From: Flavobacterium sp. 9
Lineage (GTDB): Bacteria; Bacteroidota; Bacteroidia; Flavobacteriales; Flavobacteriaceae
NCBI RefSeq assembly: GCF_002754195.1
Contig: NZ_PEEU01000001.1
Location: 5,456,001-5,520,000 of the forward strand
Direction of reading: 5' to 3'
Length of the DNA stretch: 64,000 bases
A program made the position numbers and the translations under genes. This document shows, in pieces, positions 53,461 through 61,916 of the stretch (positions are counted from its first letter, which is position 1; every line of letters starts with the position of its first letter). Under the pieces are notes generated by a model, which did no database searches, had not been told where the DNA came from, and was given only the letters and a program-made list of their open reading frames with translations.

Positions 53461-54072
53461 ATGAGTAAAAAGATTCTGAATATAGTAACAAGCATCAAAG
53501 GAGATGCTTCATTTAGCAACAAATTATCGAATGCTATTCTTGATAAACTGAAAGCGGAATACAGCGAAATCGAGGTTCAAACGCTTGATCTTTCTAAAAC
53601 GCCTTTGCCTTATTTGAGCGAATTGGATATTAATGCTTTTTATACTCCGGCAGATCAACATACAGAAGCTCAGAAAGAGACGCTGAAATATTCGGATGCA
53701 GCAACAAAAGATGTTTTAGAAGCTGATGTTATTGTTATTGGTGTGCCACTTTACAATTTTGGGATTCCGGCAGTTTTAAAAGGCTGGATCGATCAGGTTG
53801 CGAGAGCAGGAAAGACTTTTAGCTATGATGAGAATGGGCCAAAAGGATTATTGACGAATAAAAAAGTGTTTTTAGCGATTGCTTCGGGCGCTATTTTTTC
53901 TGAAGGACCTTATAAAAGTTATGATTTTTCTGAGCCGTATTTGCGCGCTGTATTAGGTTTCTTAGGTATAACCGATGTTACTGTTTTTCGCGTAGAAGGA
54001 ACTGCTATTCCTGATTTTGCCGAAAATGCTTTACCTAAAGCGTTGTCTGCAGTTGAAGAATTTGCTTTTTAA
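53461..54072 (+). CDS. FMN-dependent NADH-azoreductase-like flavoprotein
   Basis: A 203-aa flavodoxin-fold quinone/azo reductase. Characteristic segments: SIKGDASFSNKLSNAI (phosphate loop for FMN, about 11-26), VIGVPLYNFGIPAVLKGWIDQV, ARAGKTFSYDENGPKGLL and VFLAIASGA. Matches AzoR in length and motif order. It would reduce quinones and azo dyes with NAD(P)H and protect from electrophile stress. Divergent from the HxlR regulator, with which it shares a 36-bp palindrome. Confidence 0.94.
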   Translation: MSKKILNIVTSIKGDASFSNKLSNAILDKLKAEYSEIEVQTLDLSKTPLPYLSELDINAFYTPADQHTEAQKETLKYSDAATKDVLEADVIVIGVPLYNFGIPAVLKGWIDQVARAGKTFSYDENGPKGLLTNKKVFLAIASGAIFSEGPYKSYDFSEPYLRAVLGFLGITDVTVFRVEGTAIPDFAENALPKALSAVEEFAF

Positions 54073-54110
54073 AGTAAAAACTACGAGAGTTGGACATTTT
54101 CGTATGTAGT

Positions 54111-54143
54111 AAACCCGACAGGTTTTTGGAACTTGTCGGGTTT
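54111..54143. repeat. Hairpin repeat, AAACCCGACAGGTTTT family, copy 2
   Basis: The same family as 52927-52959 with two changes near the loop, followed on the plus strand by a T-run, so it also serves as terminator of the azoreductase gene. A second repeat, TCATCCTGAGCGAAGTCAAAG (54169), is mirrored by CTTCGACTTCGCTCAGCCTGACA (54213-54235). Confidence 0.78.
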
Positions 54144-54240
54144 TGTTTTTTTTATATATAATCTTTGTCATCCTGAGCGAAGTCAAAGACTTAAACGAAA
54201 GTAGGTATGGGCTTCGACTTCGCTCAGCCTGACAATAGTA

Positions 54241-55521
54241 TTATTTCTCAATAATCATCGTAACACCTTGTCCTCCGGCGGCACAAATTGAAACAAATCC
54301 TCTTCCGGAACCTTTTTCGTTTAATAATTTAGCCATTACGCCAATTATTCTTCCGCCTGTTGCGGCAAAAGGATGTGCGGCGGCAAGACTACTTCCTTTT
54401 ACGTTTAGTTTTTCTCTGTCGATTGCGCCAAGAGGTTTTTTAAGCCCTATTTGAGCGCTTAATTCCGGACTTTCCCAGATTTTTAAAGTTGCGAGAACTT
54501 GTGCTGCAAAAGCTTCGTGAATTTCATAATAATCAAAATCCTGCAAAGTCAAACCTGCTTTTTCCAGCATTCTGCTTGCTGCAAATAATGGCGCTAATAA
54601 AAGGTTTTGCTGATTTTTGACGTACTCAATTGCTGCAATTTCGGCAAAAGAAATATAAGCCAGAATAGGAAGTCCTTGTGCTTTTGCCCATTCTTCGCTT
54701 GCCAAAAGTATGCATGACGCGCCATCTGTAAGCGGAGTAGAATTTCCTGCTGTCAAAGTTCCGTTTACTTTATCGAATGCGGGTTTTAGTTTTGCCAGTT
54801 TTTCAATTGTGCTGTCTCTTCGAAGGTTATTGTCTTTTTCAAGTCCATTAAACGGAGTTATCATATCATCAAAAAAGCCTTCGTCGTACGCTTTTGTCAT
54901 ATTCAAATGACTTCTGAGCGCAAAGTTATCCTGATCTTCACGGGAGATTTGATAATGTTTAGCCGTAATTTCGGTATGGCCACCCATCGAAAGTCCGGTT
55001 TGTGATTCTTCGTTTTTAGGAACTAATGGCGACAAATCTTTTGGACGAAGTTTTAGAAACAACTTAATTTTTTCGCCTAATGATTTTGCTTGTCTGGCAT
55101 TCAATAAAATCTTTCTGAGTTTTTCGCTTACAGCAATTGGCATATCACTAATCGAATCAACGCCGCCTGCAATTCCGGATTCTATTTGCCCCAGAGCAAT
55201 TTTATTCGCAATATAAATGGCACTTTCTATTCCGGTGTCACAAGCTTGTTGCAAATCACAAGCCGGAGTTGCGGGATCAAGAGCTGTTTTCATGACACAT
55301 TCTCTGATCAGATTATTATCATAAGTATGTTTAATTACAGCTCCTCCGGCAACTTCGCCTAACAATTTACCTTCAAGATTATATTTGGTAATAAGTCCGT
55401 TTAGGGCAGCGGTCATCATTTCTGTATTTCCAACTTCGGCGTAAGCGGTATTTGCCCTTGCAAACGGAATTCGATTGTAACCTACTATGGCTACTTTTCT
55501 AACTGTACTGGTATTATTCAT
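54241..55521 (-). CDS. Thiolase-family acetyl-CoA acyltransferase
   Basis: A 426-aa thiolase. The nucleophile is Cys94 in LQQACDTGIES; the other active-site blocks are TAGNSTPLTDGAS, YEIHEAFAAQ, AAHPFAATGGR and CAAGGQG. The sequence is closest in layout to FadI-type 3-ketoacyl-CoA thiolases of the trifunctional system. It cleaves 3-ketoacyl-CoA or condenses acetyl-CoA. No fadJ-like partner is adjacent. Single gene, converging with the azoreductase gene. Confidence 0.92.
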   Translation of the reverse strand: MNNTSTVRKVAIVGYNRIPFARANTAYAEVGNTEMMTAALNGLITKYNLEGKLLGEVAGGAVIKHTYDNNLIRECVMKTALDPATPACDLQQACDTGIESAIYIANKIALGQIESGIAGGVDSISDMPIAVSEKLRKILLNARQAKSLGEKIKLFLKLRPKDLSPLVPKNEESQTGLSMGGHTEITAKHYQISREDQDNFALRSHLNMTKAYDEGFFDDMITPFNGLEKDNNLRRDSTIEKLAKLKPAFDKVNGTLTAGNSTPLTDGASCILLASEEWAKAQGLPILAYISFAEIAAIEYVKNQQNLLLAPLFAASRMLEKAGLTLQDFDYYEIHEAFAAQVLATLKIWESPELSAQIGLKKPLGAIDREKLNVKGSSLAAAHPFAATGGRIIGVMAKLLNEKGSGRGFVSICAAGGQGVTMIIEK

Positions 55522-55677
55522 AATATGAGGTTTGTTTTTGGAAGTTCCTTTTTAAATTTTTCAAGCTTAAAGATAAGCAGACTTATTTATAATTGGAGTT
55601 TTTGTAAGATAATATTGTTTTAACTTTTTGAGAGGGTTATAGGTGTTTATTTTTATTTAGAATAATTAAAAATAATC

Positions 55678-55708
55678 TTGTTTAAGAAATATTTAGCATT
55701 TACTTTTG
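55678..55708 (+). promoter_or_regulatory. Promoter of the TonB-dependent receptor gene
   Basis: TTG (55678-55680), a 20-nt spacer and TACTTTTG (55701-55708) match the Bacteroidota -33/-7 layout. The predicted start site is about 20 nt before the ATG at 55733, so upstream TTG codons within the -7 box cannot be the translation start. Confidence 0.72.
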
Positions 55709-55732
55709 CACGAAATTCAAAACCAATTAAAA

Positions 55733-58117
55733 ATGAATATAATGACCCTAAAAAAAGTTTTACTTAGTCTTATGTTTCTAACTTCATTGCAAATGATGAG
55801 TCAGGAACTTGGAAAAATAACAGGAAAGATTTCGCTAAGCGGAAATGTTCCTGCAGAGAATATTACTGTTGTTCTGAAAGGAACAAGATATGTTGCCACC
55901 ACCAATGAAGACGGGCAATATGAGATTAAAAACGTAAAACCTGCAACTTACATAATTATTATAAGATCTGTTGGAATTCATAAGGTTGAAGACCAAATTG
56001 TGGTTACTGCAAAACAAACAACGACTAAAAACTTTACACTTTCTGAAAGTCAGGAAGATCTTGATGAAGTTGTGATTACAAAAAATAAATACAAACAAGA
56101 CAAGCCTTCATTATCTTTAAGATTGCAGACTCCTGTTCTTGAAATTCCTCAAAATATTCAGATTGTAAGTGCTCAGACTTTAAAAGATCAGCAAATTACA
56201 AGTATGAGCGATGGAGTTATCAGAAACGTGAGTGGAGCCGTGCGTCTGGAACACTGGGGAGATTTGTATACTAATATTACGATGCGTGGTTCTCAAATTC
56301 AGGCTTTCCGTAATGGTTTTAATGTGGTTTCTTCTTTCTGGGGACCTCTTACGGAAGATATGAGTTTTGTAGATCATATTGAATTTGTAAAAGGACCTGC
56401 TGGATTTATGCTTTCGAGCGGTGATCCAAGTGGACTTTATAATGTGGTTACTAAAAAACCAACGGGAATTACTAAAGGTGAAGTTTCAGTATTAGGCGGA
56501 AGCTATGATTTTTACAGAGTTAGTATTGATCTTGATGGAAAATTAGATAAAAAAGGAAAATTATTATATAGATTCAACGGAGCGGCTCAAAATAAAGGTT
56601 CGCATCGTGCTTTCGAACACAACAATCGTTATGTAATTGCTCCGGTAATTTCATACCAAATTGATGATAAAACGAAACTTACGGCGGAATATAATTTTCA
56701 ATATGCAAACATGACCGAGGTTGGTTCTTACTACGTATTCGGGCCTAAATCTGAAGGTTATGCGACTTTGCCAGTTGGATTTACAATGATGCAGCCAGGA
56801 TTGCCTGATACTAATATTCAGGATCATAGCGGATATCTTATGTTCGAACATAAGTTTGATGATAACTGGAAATTGACAGCGCAAACGACTTATTTTAAAT
56901 ATCTTCAGCAAGGATATAGTTCTTGGCCAAGCGCTGTTGGTTCAGACGATGATGCTCTTGGAAAGGGGAATATCATTAGAAATGTTGGAATCTGGGATGC
57001 AGAAAGTAATATGTATTTAGGTCAGATATTTGTAAACGGAAAGTTCAATACAGGATCAATTACACACAAAATATTAGGAGGTTTAGATTTAGGAAGTAAA
57101 GATTATATGGCTGATTGGGGACAATCTCATAATCTTGATACACCTGCTAATCCGTTTAATGTTTATAATCCAAATTATGGAACTCCTTCAAATGGTTTTC
57201 CGAATTTCGATCATACAACACCGCTTTCAGTAAGAGCTGGTGGAAAAATGAGCTCAGAGTATGCAGCGGCATATATTCAGGAAGAAGTTGGTTTTTTTAG
57301 AAACAGACTTAGAGTTACTGTAGCAGGAAGATATACCTGGATTAGTCAGACAAGCTGGGGAGAAACTCAGGCAGATAGTCATATCACGCCGCGTATTGGT
57401 ATTAGTGCTTCTATAACGGAGGATCTTGCGGTTTACGGATTATATGATCAGGCGTTTTTACCGCAATCGGGTATTATTAAAAATGGAGATAAAGTAAAAC
57501 CGTTAACCGGAAATAATATAGAATTTGGTGTTAAAAAAGATTGGTTTGACGGATCTTGGAATACCTCATTATCGGTTTATCGCATCATAAAAGAAAATGA
57601 ACTTACAGCTGATCCTATGAATGGACCAAAAGATATTTACAAAATTGTTTTGGGAGAAAAAAGAGCAGAAGGTGTTGAATTTGATGTAAGAGGAAAATTA
57701 TTAGACGGACTTAATCTTATAGCAAATTATGCTTTTACAGAATCAATAGTAACGAGTTCAAATATTTTGAAAGTAGGTTCTGTTGTTCCGGGATATTCTA
57801 AACATACTGCAAATGCATGGTTAAATTATACGCTTCAAAGCGGAAAACTTAAAGGTTTAGGAGCGTCTATTGGCGGTACTTATCTTGCAGGCCGTCAAAC
57901 GGATACGTGGAGTGAAGGTGGAGAAAGATTACCAAACTATTTCAAACTTGACGGAGGTTTATCTTATGAAACCGGAAAGATAAAAGTTACGGCTAACGTA
58001 TTCAATATTTTAGATAAATATCTTTATAGTGGATCTTATTATGAATGGCTTTCGGCTTATTATTGGCAAACAGAAGCACCAAGAAATTTTAGAGTTGGTG
58101 TAACTTATAAATTCTAA
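55733..58117 (+). CDS. TonB-dependent siderophore-type receptor with carboxypeptidase-like domain
   Basis: A 794-aa outer-membrane receptor from the ATG at 55733 (a second ATG at 55742 is also possible). Signal peptide KKVLLSLMFLTSLQMMSQ, carboxypeptidase-regulatory domain about 20-95 (ITGKISLSGNVPAENITVVL), plug about 100-225 (EIPQNIQIVSAQTLKDQQI, ITMRGSQIQAFRNGFNV, HIEFVKGPAGFMLSSGDPSGL), then a barrel that ends NFRVGVTYKF. The plug pattern is of the siderophore group. Likely ferric-siderophore import; the exact ligand is unknown. It has its own promoter and no transporter partner next to it. Confidence 0.94.
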   Translation: MNIMTLKKVLLSLMFLTSLQMMSQELGKITGKISLSGNVPAENITVVLKGTRYVATTNEDGQYEIKNVKPATYIIIIRSVGIHKVEDQIVVTAKQTTTKNFTLSESQEDLDEVVITKNKYKQDKPSLSLRLQTPVLEIPQNIQIVSAQTLKDQQITSMSDGVIRNVSGAVRLEHWGDLYTNITMRGSQIQAFRNGFNVVSSFWGPLTEDMSFVDHIEFVKGPAGFMLSSGDPSGLYNVVTKKPTGITKGEVSVLGGSYDFYRVSIDLDGKLDKKGKLLYRFNGAAQNKGSHRAFEHNNRYVIAPVISYQIDDKTKLTAEYNFQYANMTEVGSYYVFGPKSEGYATLPVGFTMMQPGLPDTNIQDHSGYLMFEHKFDDNWKLTAQTTYFKYLQQGYSSWPSAVGSDDDALGKGNIIRNVGIWDAESNMYLGQIFVNGKFNTGSITHKILGGLDLGSKDYMADWGQSHNLDTPANPFNVYNPNYGTPSNGFPNFDHTTPLSVRAGGKMSSEYAAAYIQEEVGFFRNRLRVTVAGRYTWISQTSWGETQADSHITPRIGISASITEDLAVYGLYDQAFLPQSGIIKNGDKVKPLTGNNIEFGVKKDWFDGSWNTSLSVYRIIKENELTADPMNGPKDIYKIVLGEKRAEGVEFDVRGKLLDGLNLIANYAFTESIVTSSNILKVGSVVPGYSKHTANAWLNYTLQSGKLKGLGASIGGTYLAGRQTDTWSEGGERLPNYFKLDGGLSYETGKIKVTANVFNILDKYLYSGSYYEWLSAYYWQTEAPRNFRVGVTYKF

Positions 58118-58194
58118 TTTTTTTTAGCCCACGTATTTGGCGGATTCAAACGGATTTTCGCAGGTTTTTTAATTTGATAATCTATATGAAAATA

Positions 58195-58224
58195 AAAAGC
58201 ATCAGTTTCGGCTGATGCTTTTTT
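58195..58224 (+). terminator. Intrinsic terminator after receptor gene
   Basis: An 11-bp perfect stem AAAAGCATCAG/CTGATGCTTTT with a 6-nt loop and a T-run of seven. It lies about 78 nt past the receptor stop. Confidence 0.9.
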
Positions 58225-58292
58225 TATGTTTAGAAGTTTTAGCCTCCGGATTGCACGGATTAAACGGGTTTCCAGAGGTTCTTTTAATGTAA

Positions 58293-58325
58293 ATCTTTGT
58301 CAAAGTTTAAAACTTTGACAAAGAT
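58293..58325. repeat. Perfect hairpin repeat, CTTTGTCAAAGTTT family, copy 2
   Basis: ATCTTTGTCAAAGTTT with its complement around one base, differing from copy 1 (28309-28341) only at the stem end and loop base. Confidence 0.8.
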
Positions 58326-58412
58326 ATTTTTCAAGTCTTCTTTTGTTGAAATGATGAAAAAATCAGTGAAAATCCGTTTAACCCGCCAAATCAGTGGGCA
58401 AACACATAAAAT

Positions 58413-59435
58413 TTATCCTTTACGTATCAACGGAATCACTTTTGATCCTATAAGTTCGATAGCATTCATTAATTGAGTGTGTGTAAGTCCTGCATTATCC
58501 ATTTGGAATGTAAATCTTGAGATTCCTCCAAGTGCTTCGCTGTGTTTTAAGATTTTCTCGGCAACACGTTCCGGACTTCCTACGATTAAAACGCCTTGAT
58601 CGTCAATAAGTCCGTCAAATTTGGCTTTTGTAACTGGTGGCCAACCGCGTTCGAGTCCTAATTTTGTCCAAAGTTCAGCATAACCCGGATAATATTCTTC
58701 GATTGCTTTTTCGGTTGTAGTTCCAACAAATCCAGGAGAATGTAATCCTACTTTAAGCTCTTCGGGTTTGAAACCTGCAGCTTTTCCGGCTTCATGATAT
58801 AAGTCGATTAAAGGGCGAAAACGATGTGTTTGTCCTCCAATAATGGCGACCATTAAAGGTAAACCAAGACTTCCGGCTCTCACAAAAGATTCCGGAGTTC
58901 CGCCAACGCCAAGCCAAACCGGTAATTTTTCTTGTATTGCTCTCGGATAAATAGGAAGATTATTCAATGCGGGACGAAATTTCCCTGACCACGTCACAAA
59001 TTCATTGTCTCTGATTTGTAGAAAAAGGTCTAGCTTTTCTTTAAAAAGCGCATCATAATCATTTAGATTAAATCCAAAAAGGGGATAAGCTTCAATAGAA
59101 GATCCGCGGCCTACGACGATTTCTGCTCTTCCTTTCGAAATCAAATCCAAAGTTGCAAAGCTTTGATAAACTCTGACAGGATCTGCAGCACTTAAAACCG
59201 AAACGGCGCTTGATAATCGAATGCGGCTTGTTTTTGCAGCAGCGGCGCTTAGTATAACAACTGTAGCCGAATCTAGAAACTCTTTTTTATGATGTTCTCC
59301 AATTCCAAAAACGTCAAGTCCGGCTTGATCTGCAAGTTCAATTCTTTGCAGTAATTGCTCCATTGCATCAACACTGCTCAACGTATTATTGTCTCCGTAC
59401 ATTGCCGAAGCAAAGCTGTCTATTCCTATTTCCAT
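58413..59435 (-). CDS. LLM-class flavin-dependent oxidoreductase
   Basis: A 340-aa luciferase-like monooxygenase. The block GLDVFGIGEHHKKEFLDSATVVILSAAA (seen at 40-67) is a TIM-barrel signature, and VSVLSAADPVRVYQSFATLDLIS, GRAEIVVGRGSSIEAYPLFG and LPVWLGVGGTPESFVRAGSLG are all typical. It uses FMN and reduced flavin to oxidise an unknown substrate. Single gene between repeats; the downstream neighbours DUF1634 and TauE are co-oriented but separated by a repeat element. Confidence 0.93.
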   Translation of the reverse strand: MEIGIDSFASAMYGDNNTLSSVDAMEQLLQRIELADQAGLDVFGIGEHHKKEFLDSATVVILSAAAAKTSRIRLSSAVSVLSAADPVRVYQSFATLDLISKGRAEIVVGRGSSIEAYPLFGFNLNDYDALFKEKLDLFLQIRDNEFVTWSGKFRPALNNLPIYPRAIQEKLPVWLGVGGTPESFVRAGSLGLPLMVAIIGGQTHRFRPLIDLYHEAGKAAGFKPEELKVGLHSPGFVGTTTEKAIEEYYPGYAELWTKLGLERGWPPVTKAKFDGLIDDQGVLIVGSPERVAEKILKHSEALGGISRFTFQMDNAGLTHTQLMNAIELIGSKVIPLIRKG

Positions 59436-59448
59436 ATTTTTTTATTTA

Positions 59449-59556
59449 GCTTTAAGCTTTAGGCAATATGCTTTAAGCTTCATAGCGTTTACGATTAGTT
59501 TAAAGTTTTAAGCAACATATTTTAAGCGTTCCCAAAGAAAGCCTAAAGCTTAAAGC
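59449..59556. repeat. Palindromic repeat, GCTTTAAGCTTTAGGC family
   Basis: Perfect 16-bp arms GCTTTAAGCTTTAGGC (59449-59464) and GCCTAAAGCTTAAAGC (59541-59556), with partial AAGCTTT repeats between. It occupies almost the whole gap between the DUF1634 and LLM genes. Confidence 0.8.
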
Positions 59557-59567
59557 CTACAGCGTTA

Positions 59568-59975
59568 TCAATGTGAAAAACCAAAAGAAACACTAATTAA
59601 AATGATCACAATCACAATTAGTGTAATGCCAACATAAAGATAATCTTTTTCTAAAAGGAAAGAAAATAAAGAAAGTAACACACGTAAAACGGGCGTTAGA
59701 AAGAGAAGAATAATTCCAACAAAAATTAAAGATTCTCCATTTCCCTGAATCGCACCATTATAAACAGCCGAAATTACTTCGAATATATTGCGGTCATTTT
59801 CATGAAATACCGAGTAGTTTTCGATATCTGTACTATGTCCGAATAAATAGACGATTCCGCCAATAAAAGCTACGGACAATGAAGTCCAAACGCCATAACG
59901 CAACAAATTACCAATTATATATTGAAAGTTTTTTTCTCCAAATTTTTCGTTTTGCATAACCTTAGATTTTTCCAT
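59568..59975 (-). CDS. DUF1634-family membrane protein
   Basis: A 135-aa protein with three transmembrane helices (about 19-46, 75-105 and 110-133) and an early IGNLLRYGVWTSL segment typical of DUF1634. It overlaps the TauE/SafE gene by 14 nt, an association that is common for this family. A role as a small auxiliary of the anion exporter is inferred from this overlap only. Confidence 0.85.
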   Translation of the reverse strand: MEKSKVMQNEKFGEKNFQYIIGNLLRYGVWTSLSVAFIGGIVYLFGHSTDIENYSVFHENDRNIFEVISAVYNGAIQGNGESLIFVGIILLFLTPVLRVLLSLFSFLLEKDYLYVGITLIVIVIILISVSFGFSH

Positions 59976-60798
59976 TAATTCCGTTATAAATCATATTCAC
60001 TGCAAGTACAAAAATCAGGCAGGCAAAAAATATTCTTAGTTTTTTAGGGTTTGTTCGGACTAATACTTTGGCTCCAGCCATAGCCCCAAACAAAACACCA
60101 ATAACAACAGGCATACAGATTCCGGGTTCGATATATCCTTTTTGAATGTAGATTACAGAACTCGCCATTGCAGTAACGCCCATCATAAAATTACTGGTTG
60201 TAGTAGAAACCTTAAACGGAATTCTCATAATATTATCCATCGCAATAACCTTAAAAGCACCGGAACCAATTCCTAATAATCCTGACATCATTCCGGCAAT
60301 TCCCATCATACCAAAACCTCCAACGACGTTTTTAGTTCCGTAACTTACGACTTCACCATCATGCGTGGGATAAGTTCCGTTTAAGCGTAGTTTTTTTGCC
60401 AAAGGACTCGATTCTAAAACAATATGTTCTTCTTTTTTTCGAAGAGAATTTATAGCAGAGAAAATTAAAGTAAGACCAAATAATATGGCAATAAATGAAG
60501 TTGGCGCAATTGTAGAAAGCAAAGCTCCACAAACGGCACCGATTGTTGTGGCAATTTCGAGAAAAATTCCCAGTCGCATATTTGTGATTCCTTCCTTGAC
60601 ATATGCAGAAGCTGAACCTGAAGAAGTTGCAATTACCGAAACCAAAGCGGCACCAATTGCATAATGTATATCAACACCAAGAACGACCGTTAGAAGTGGA
60701 ATAATTATGATTCCGCCACCTAAACCTGATAATGAGCCAATAAAACCTGCTAAAAAAGCACCAAGAATCATAATCAGGGTAAATGTAAGTACTGTCAT
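59962..60798 (-). CDS. TauE/SafE-family sulfite/anion exporter
   Basis: A 278-aa inner-membrane protein with about eight transmembrane helices. The two repeated family motifs are present: GFIGSLSGLGGGIIIIPLL (about 18-36) and GLLGIGSGAFKVIAMDNIM (about 170-190). It is expected to export sulfite, organosulfonates or similar anions. It is translationally coupled to DUF1634 downstream. Confidence 0.92.
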   Translation of the reverse strand: MTVLTFTLIMILGAFLAGFIGSLSGLGGGIIIIPLLTVVLGVDIHYAIGAALVSVIATSSGSASAYVKEGITNMRLGIFLEIATTIGAVCGALLSTIAPTSFIAILFGLTLIFSAINSLRKKEEHIVLESSPLAKKLRLNGTYPTHDGEVVSYGTKNVVGGFGMMGIAGMMSGLLGIGSGAFKVIAMDNIMRIPFKVSTTTSNFMMGVTAMASSVIYIQKGYIEPGICMPVVIGVLFGAMAGAKVLVRTNPKKLRIFFACLIFVLAVNMIYNGINGKI

Positions 60799-60954
60799 TC
60801 GGATAAATTTTGTTTGGCGCTAATTTACGAATAGAAATTTGGCAGAAGGATATTTAAGGGCTTAAAAAATCCTTAAAAATAATTCAGCTTTGTTTTTTTG
60901 GCAACTTTAAATATTCTAAGAGGTTTTAATTAAAATATTTAGTTTATAAAATAT

Positions 60955-60979
60955 AAAAGGAGCCAATTAGGCTCCTTTT
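60955..60979 (-). terminator. Intrinsic terminator after the 54-aa ORF
   Basis: A perfect 10-bp stem AAAAGGAGCC/GGCTCCTTTT with a 5-nt loop. It is 27 nt past the stop of the small minus-strand ORF, and 156 nt upstream of the next gene, so it belongs to the small ORF. Confidence 0.88.
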
Positions 60980-61006
60980 ATTATAGTTATGGATTAGAAA
61001 ATCGAT

Positions 61007-61171
61007 CTAAAAAGTTAATTCAATTTGAGTAATTACTTTATTGACTTCTTCTATTTTATTTGAGACAAAATTTACATTTTTAATTTTATCTAATTTTTTA
61101 TCTACAGAAATAGTTGAATTAGTACTTGATACATTTTTCTTTATTGCTATTTTTTTATCTAAATTTTTCAT
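61007..61171 (-). CDS. Small (54-aa) Lys/Asn-rich protein, unknown
   Basis: A short frame from ATG (61171) to TAG (61007) that encodes a soluble, basic peptide beginning MKNLDKKIAIKKNVSSTN, with a central DKKLDKIKNVNFVSNKIEE and ending VITQIELTF. It has no cysteine and no signal peptide. A strong intrinsic terminator lies 27 nt downstream on the same strand and no other gene uses it, so the frame is probably expressed. The Lys-rich start recalls leader sequences of some Bacteroidota peptide natural-product precursors, but no modification enzyme is nearby. Unknown function. Confidence 0.55.
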   Translation of the reverse strand: MKNLDKKIAIKKNVSSTNSTISVDKKLDKIKNVNFVSNKIEEVNKVITQIELTF

Positions 61172-61225
61172 TATTTATTTTTTGTAAATTGTATACATTA
61201 AAGATATTCCTAATAAACTATAATA

Positions 61226-61252
61226 CCTAACAGGTTTTGTAAACCTGTTAGG
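61226..61252. repeat. Hairpin repeat related to AAACCCGACAGGTTTT family
   Basis: CCTAACAGGTTT and AAACCTGTTAGG arms around a 3-nt loop. The ACAGGTTTT core is shared with the copies at 52927 and 54111. Confidence 0.7.
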
Positions 61253-61406
61253 AGAGAATTCGTTTTGCCAGATTAAGCACTTTATAAAAATAACTGCCCT
61301 AGGCCAGACAAGAACGACATCCTTTTTCTCCCTTCTTTAGGGAGGAAAAGATATAGTGGATGGCTGGATTAGCTTCTAATTAATGAAAATAAAAATTATT
61401 CTAAGC

Positions 61407-61838
61407 TTATTTATTGTCTACAGAAAAAGAAGTTTTGCCAATCGCAGAAAGTAATAATGCTGCAGCAGAACTTGTAAAAACCGAATAATCAAAAGGTGCT
61501 TTTATAGAAACAGAAATCGCCATACTAAGAGCAAAAAGCAACATTAATCCGGAAGTTCCTAAAGCAACGATTCGGGTTTTGAAGCCGATGATTAAGAATA
61601 AACCAAACAGAATTTCAAAAAAAGTAGTCAAAGCACCTAATATTCCGGCTACAGATTTACTGGCAAAAGAGTTTAGAGTTTGCGTATAGGCAATAAAATT
61701 ATCCCAGTTTCCCCATGCAACGCCAGGATCTCCGGGCGCGCCCCAAAGTCCAAAACGATCTGCAACTGCTGATAACATTGTGATTCCTAAAACAATTCTT
61801 AGAATTAAACCTGCTTGTGGTATTGTTATATTTTTCAT
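61407..61838 (-). CDS. DoxX-family membrane protein
   Basis: A 143-aa protein with four membrane helices. GLILRIVLGITMLSAVADRFGLWG and the block FASKSVAGILGALTTFFEILFGLFLIIGFKTRI match the DoxX family (some annotated as DoxD-like). Catalytic role is not known for most members; a redox or quinone-linked role is often proposed. It diverges from the MocR regulator, which probably controls it. Confidence 0.9.
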   Translation of the reverse strand: MKNITIPQAGLILRIVLGITMLSAVADRFGLWGAPGDPGVAWGNWDNFIAYTQTLNSFASKSVAGILGALTTFFEILFGLFLIIGFKTRIVALGTSGLMLLFALSMAISVSIKAPFDYSVFTSSAAALLLSAIGKTSFSVDNK

Positions 61839-61916
61839 TTGGATTAAATTTTTATGTAAATGTATAAAGATGTTGGGTAACTTAGCAGACCAATTTATAT
61901 AAAAACCACAGCCCAG

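Larger units (their letters stand above)
58127..58402. repeat. Composite palindrome enclosing a terminator and a hairpin repeat
   Basis: The outer arms CCCACGTATTTGGCGGATTC (58127) and the complement of CGCCAAATCAGTGGGCAA (about 58384-58401) continue inward as AAACGGATTTTC against GAAAATCCGTTTAACC. Within lie a terminator (58195-58224) and a CTTTGTCAAAG hairpin (58293-58325). Confidence 0.72.
60799..61406. other. Gap holding a small ORF, its terminator and a hairpin repeat
   Basis: About 600 bp between the TauE and DoxX genes. It contains the terminator at 60955-60979, the 54-aa ORF at 61007-61171 and the CCTAACAGGTTTT hairpin at 61226-61252. The rest is AT-rich with nothing recognised. Confidence 0.6.

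Noticed and set aside
55706..55732. TTG start for the TonB-dependent receptor
   Set aside because: The TTG lies inside a TAnnTTTG promoter element; the ATG at 55733 begins a normal signal peptide.
61007..61171. Lanthipeptide-type precursor
   Set aside because: The peptide has no cysteine and no modification or export genes are nearby; only the Lys-rich start is similar.
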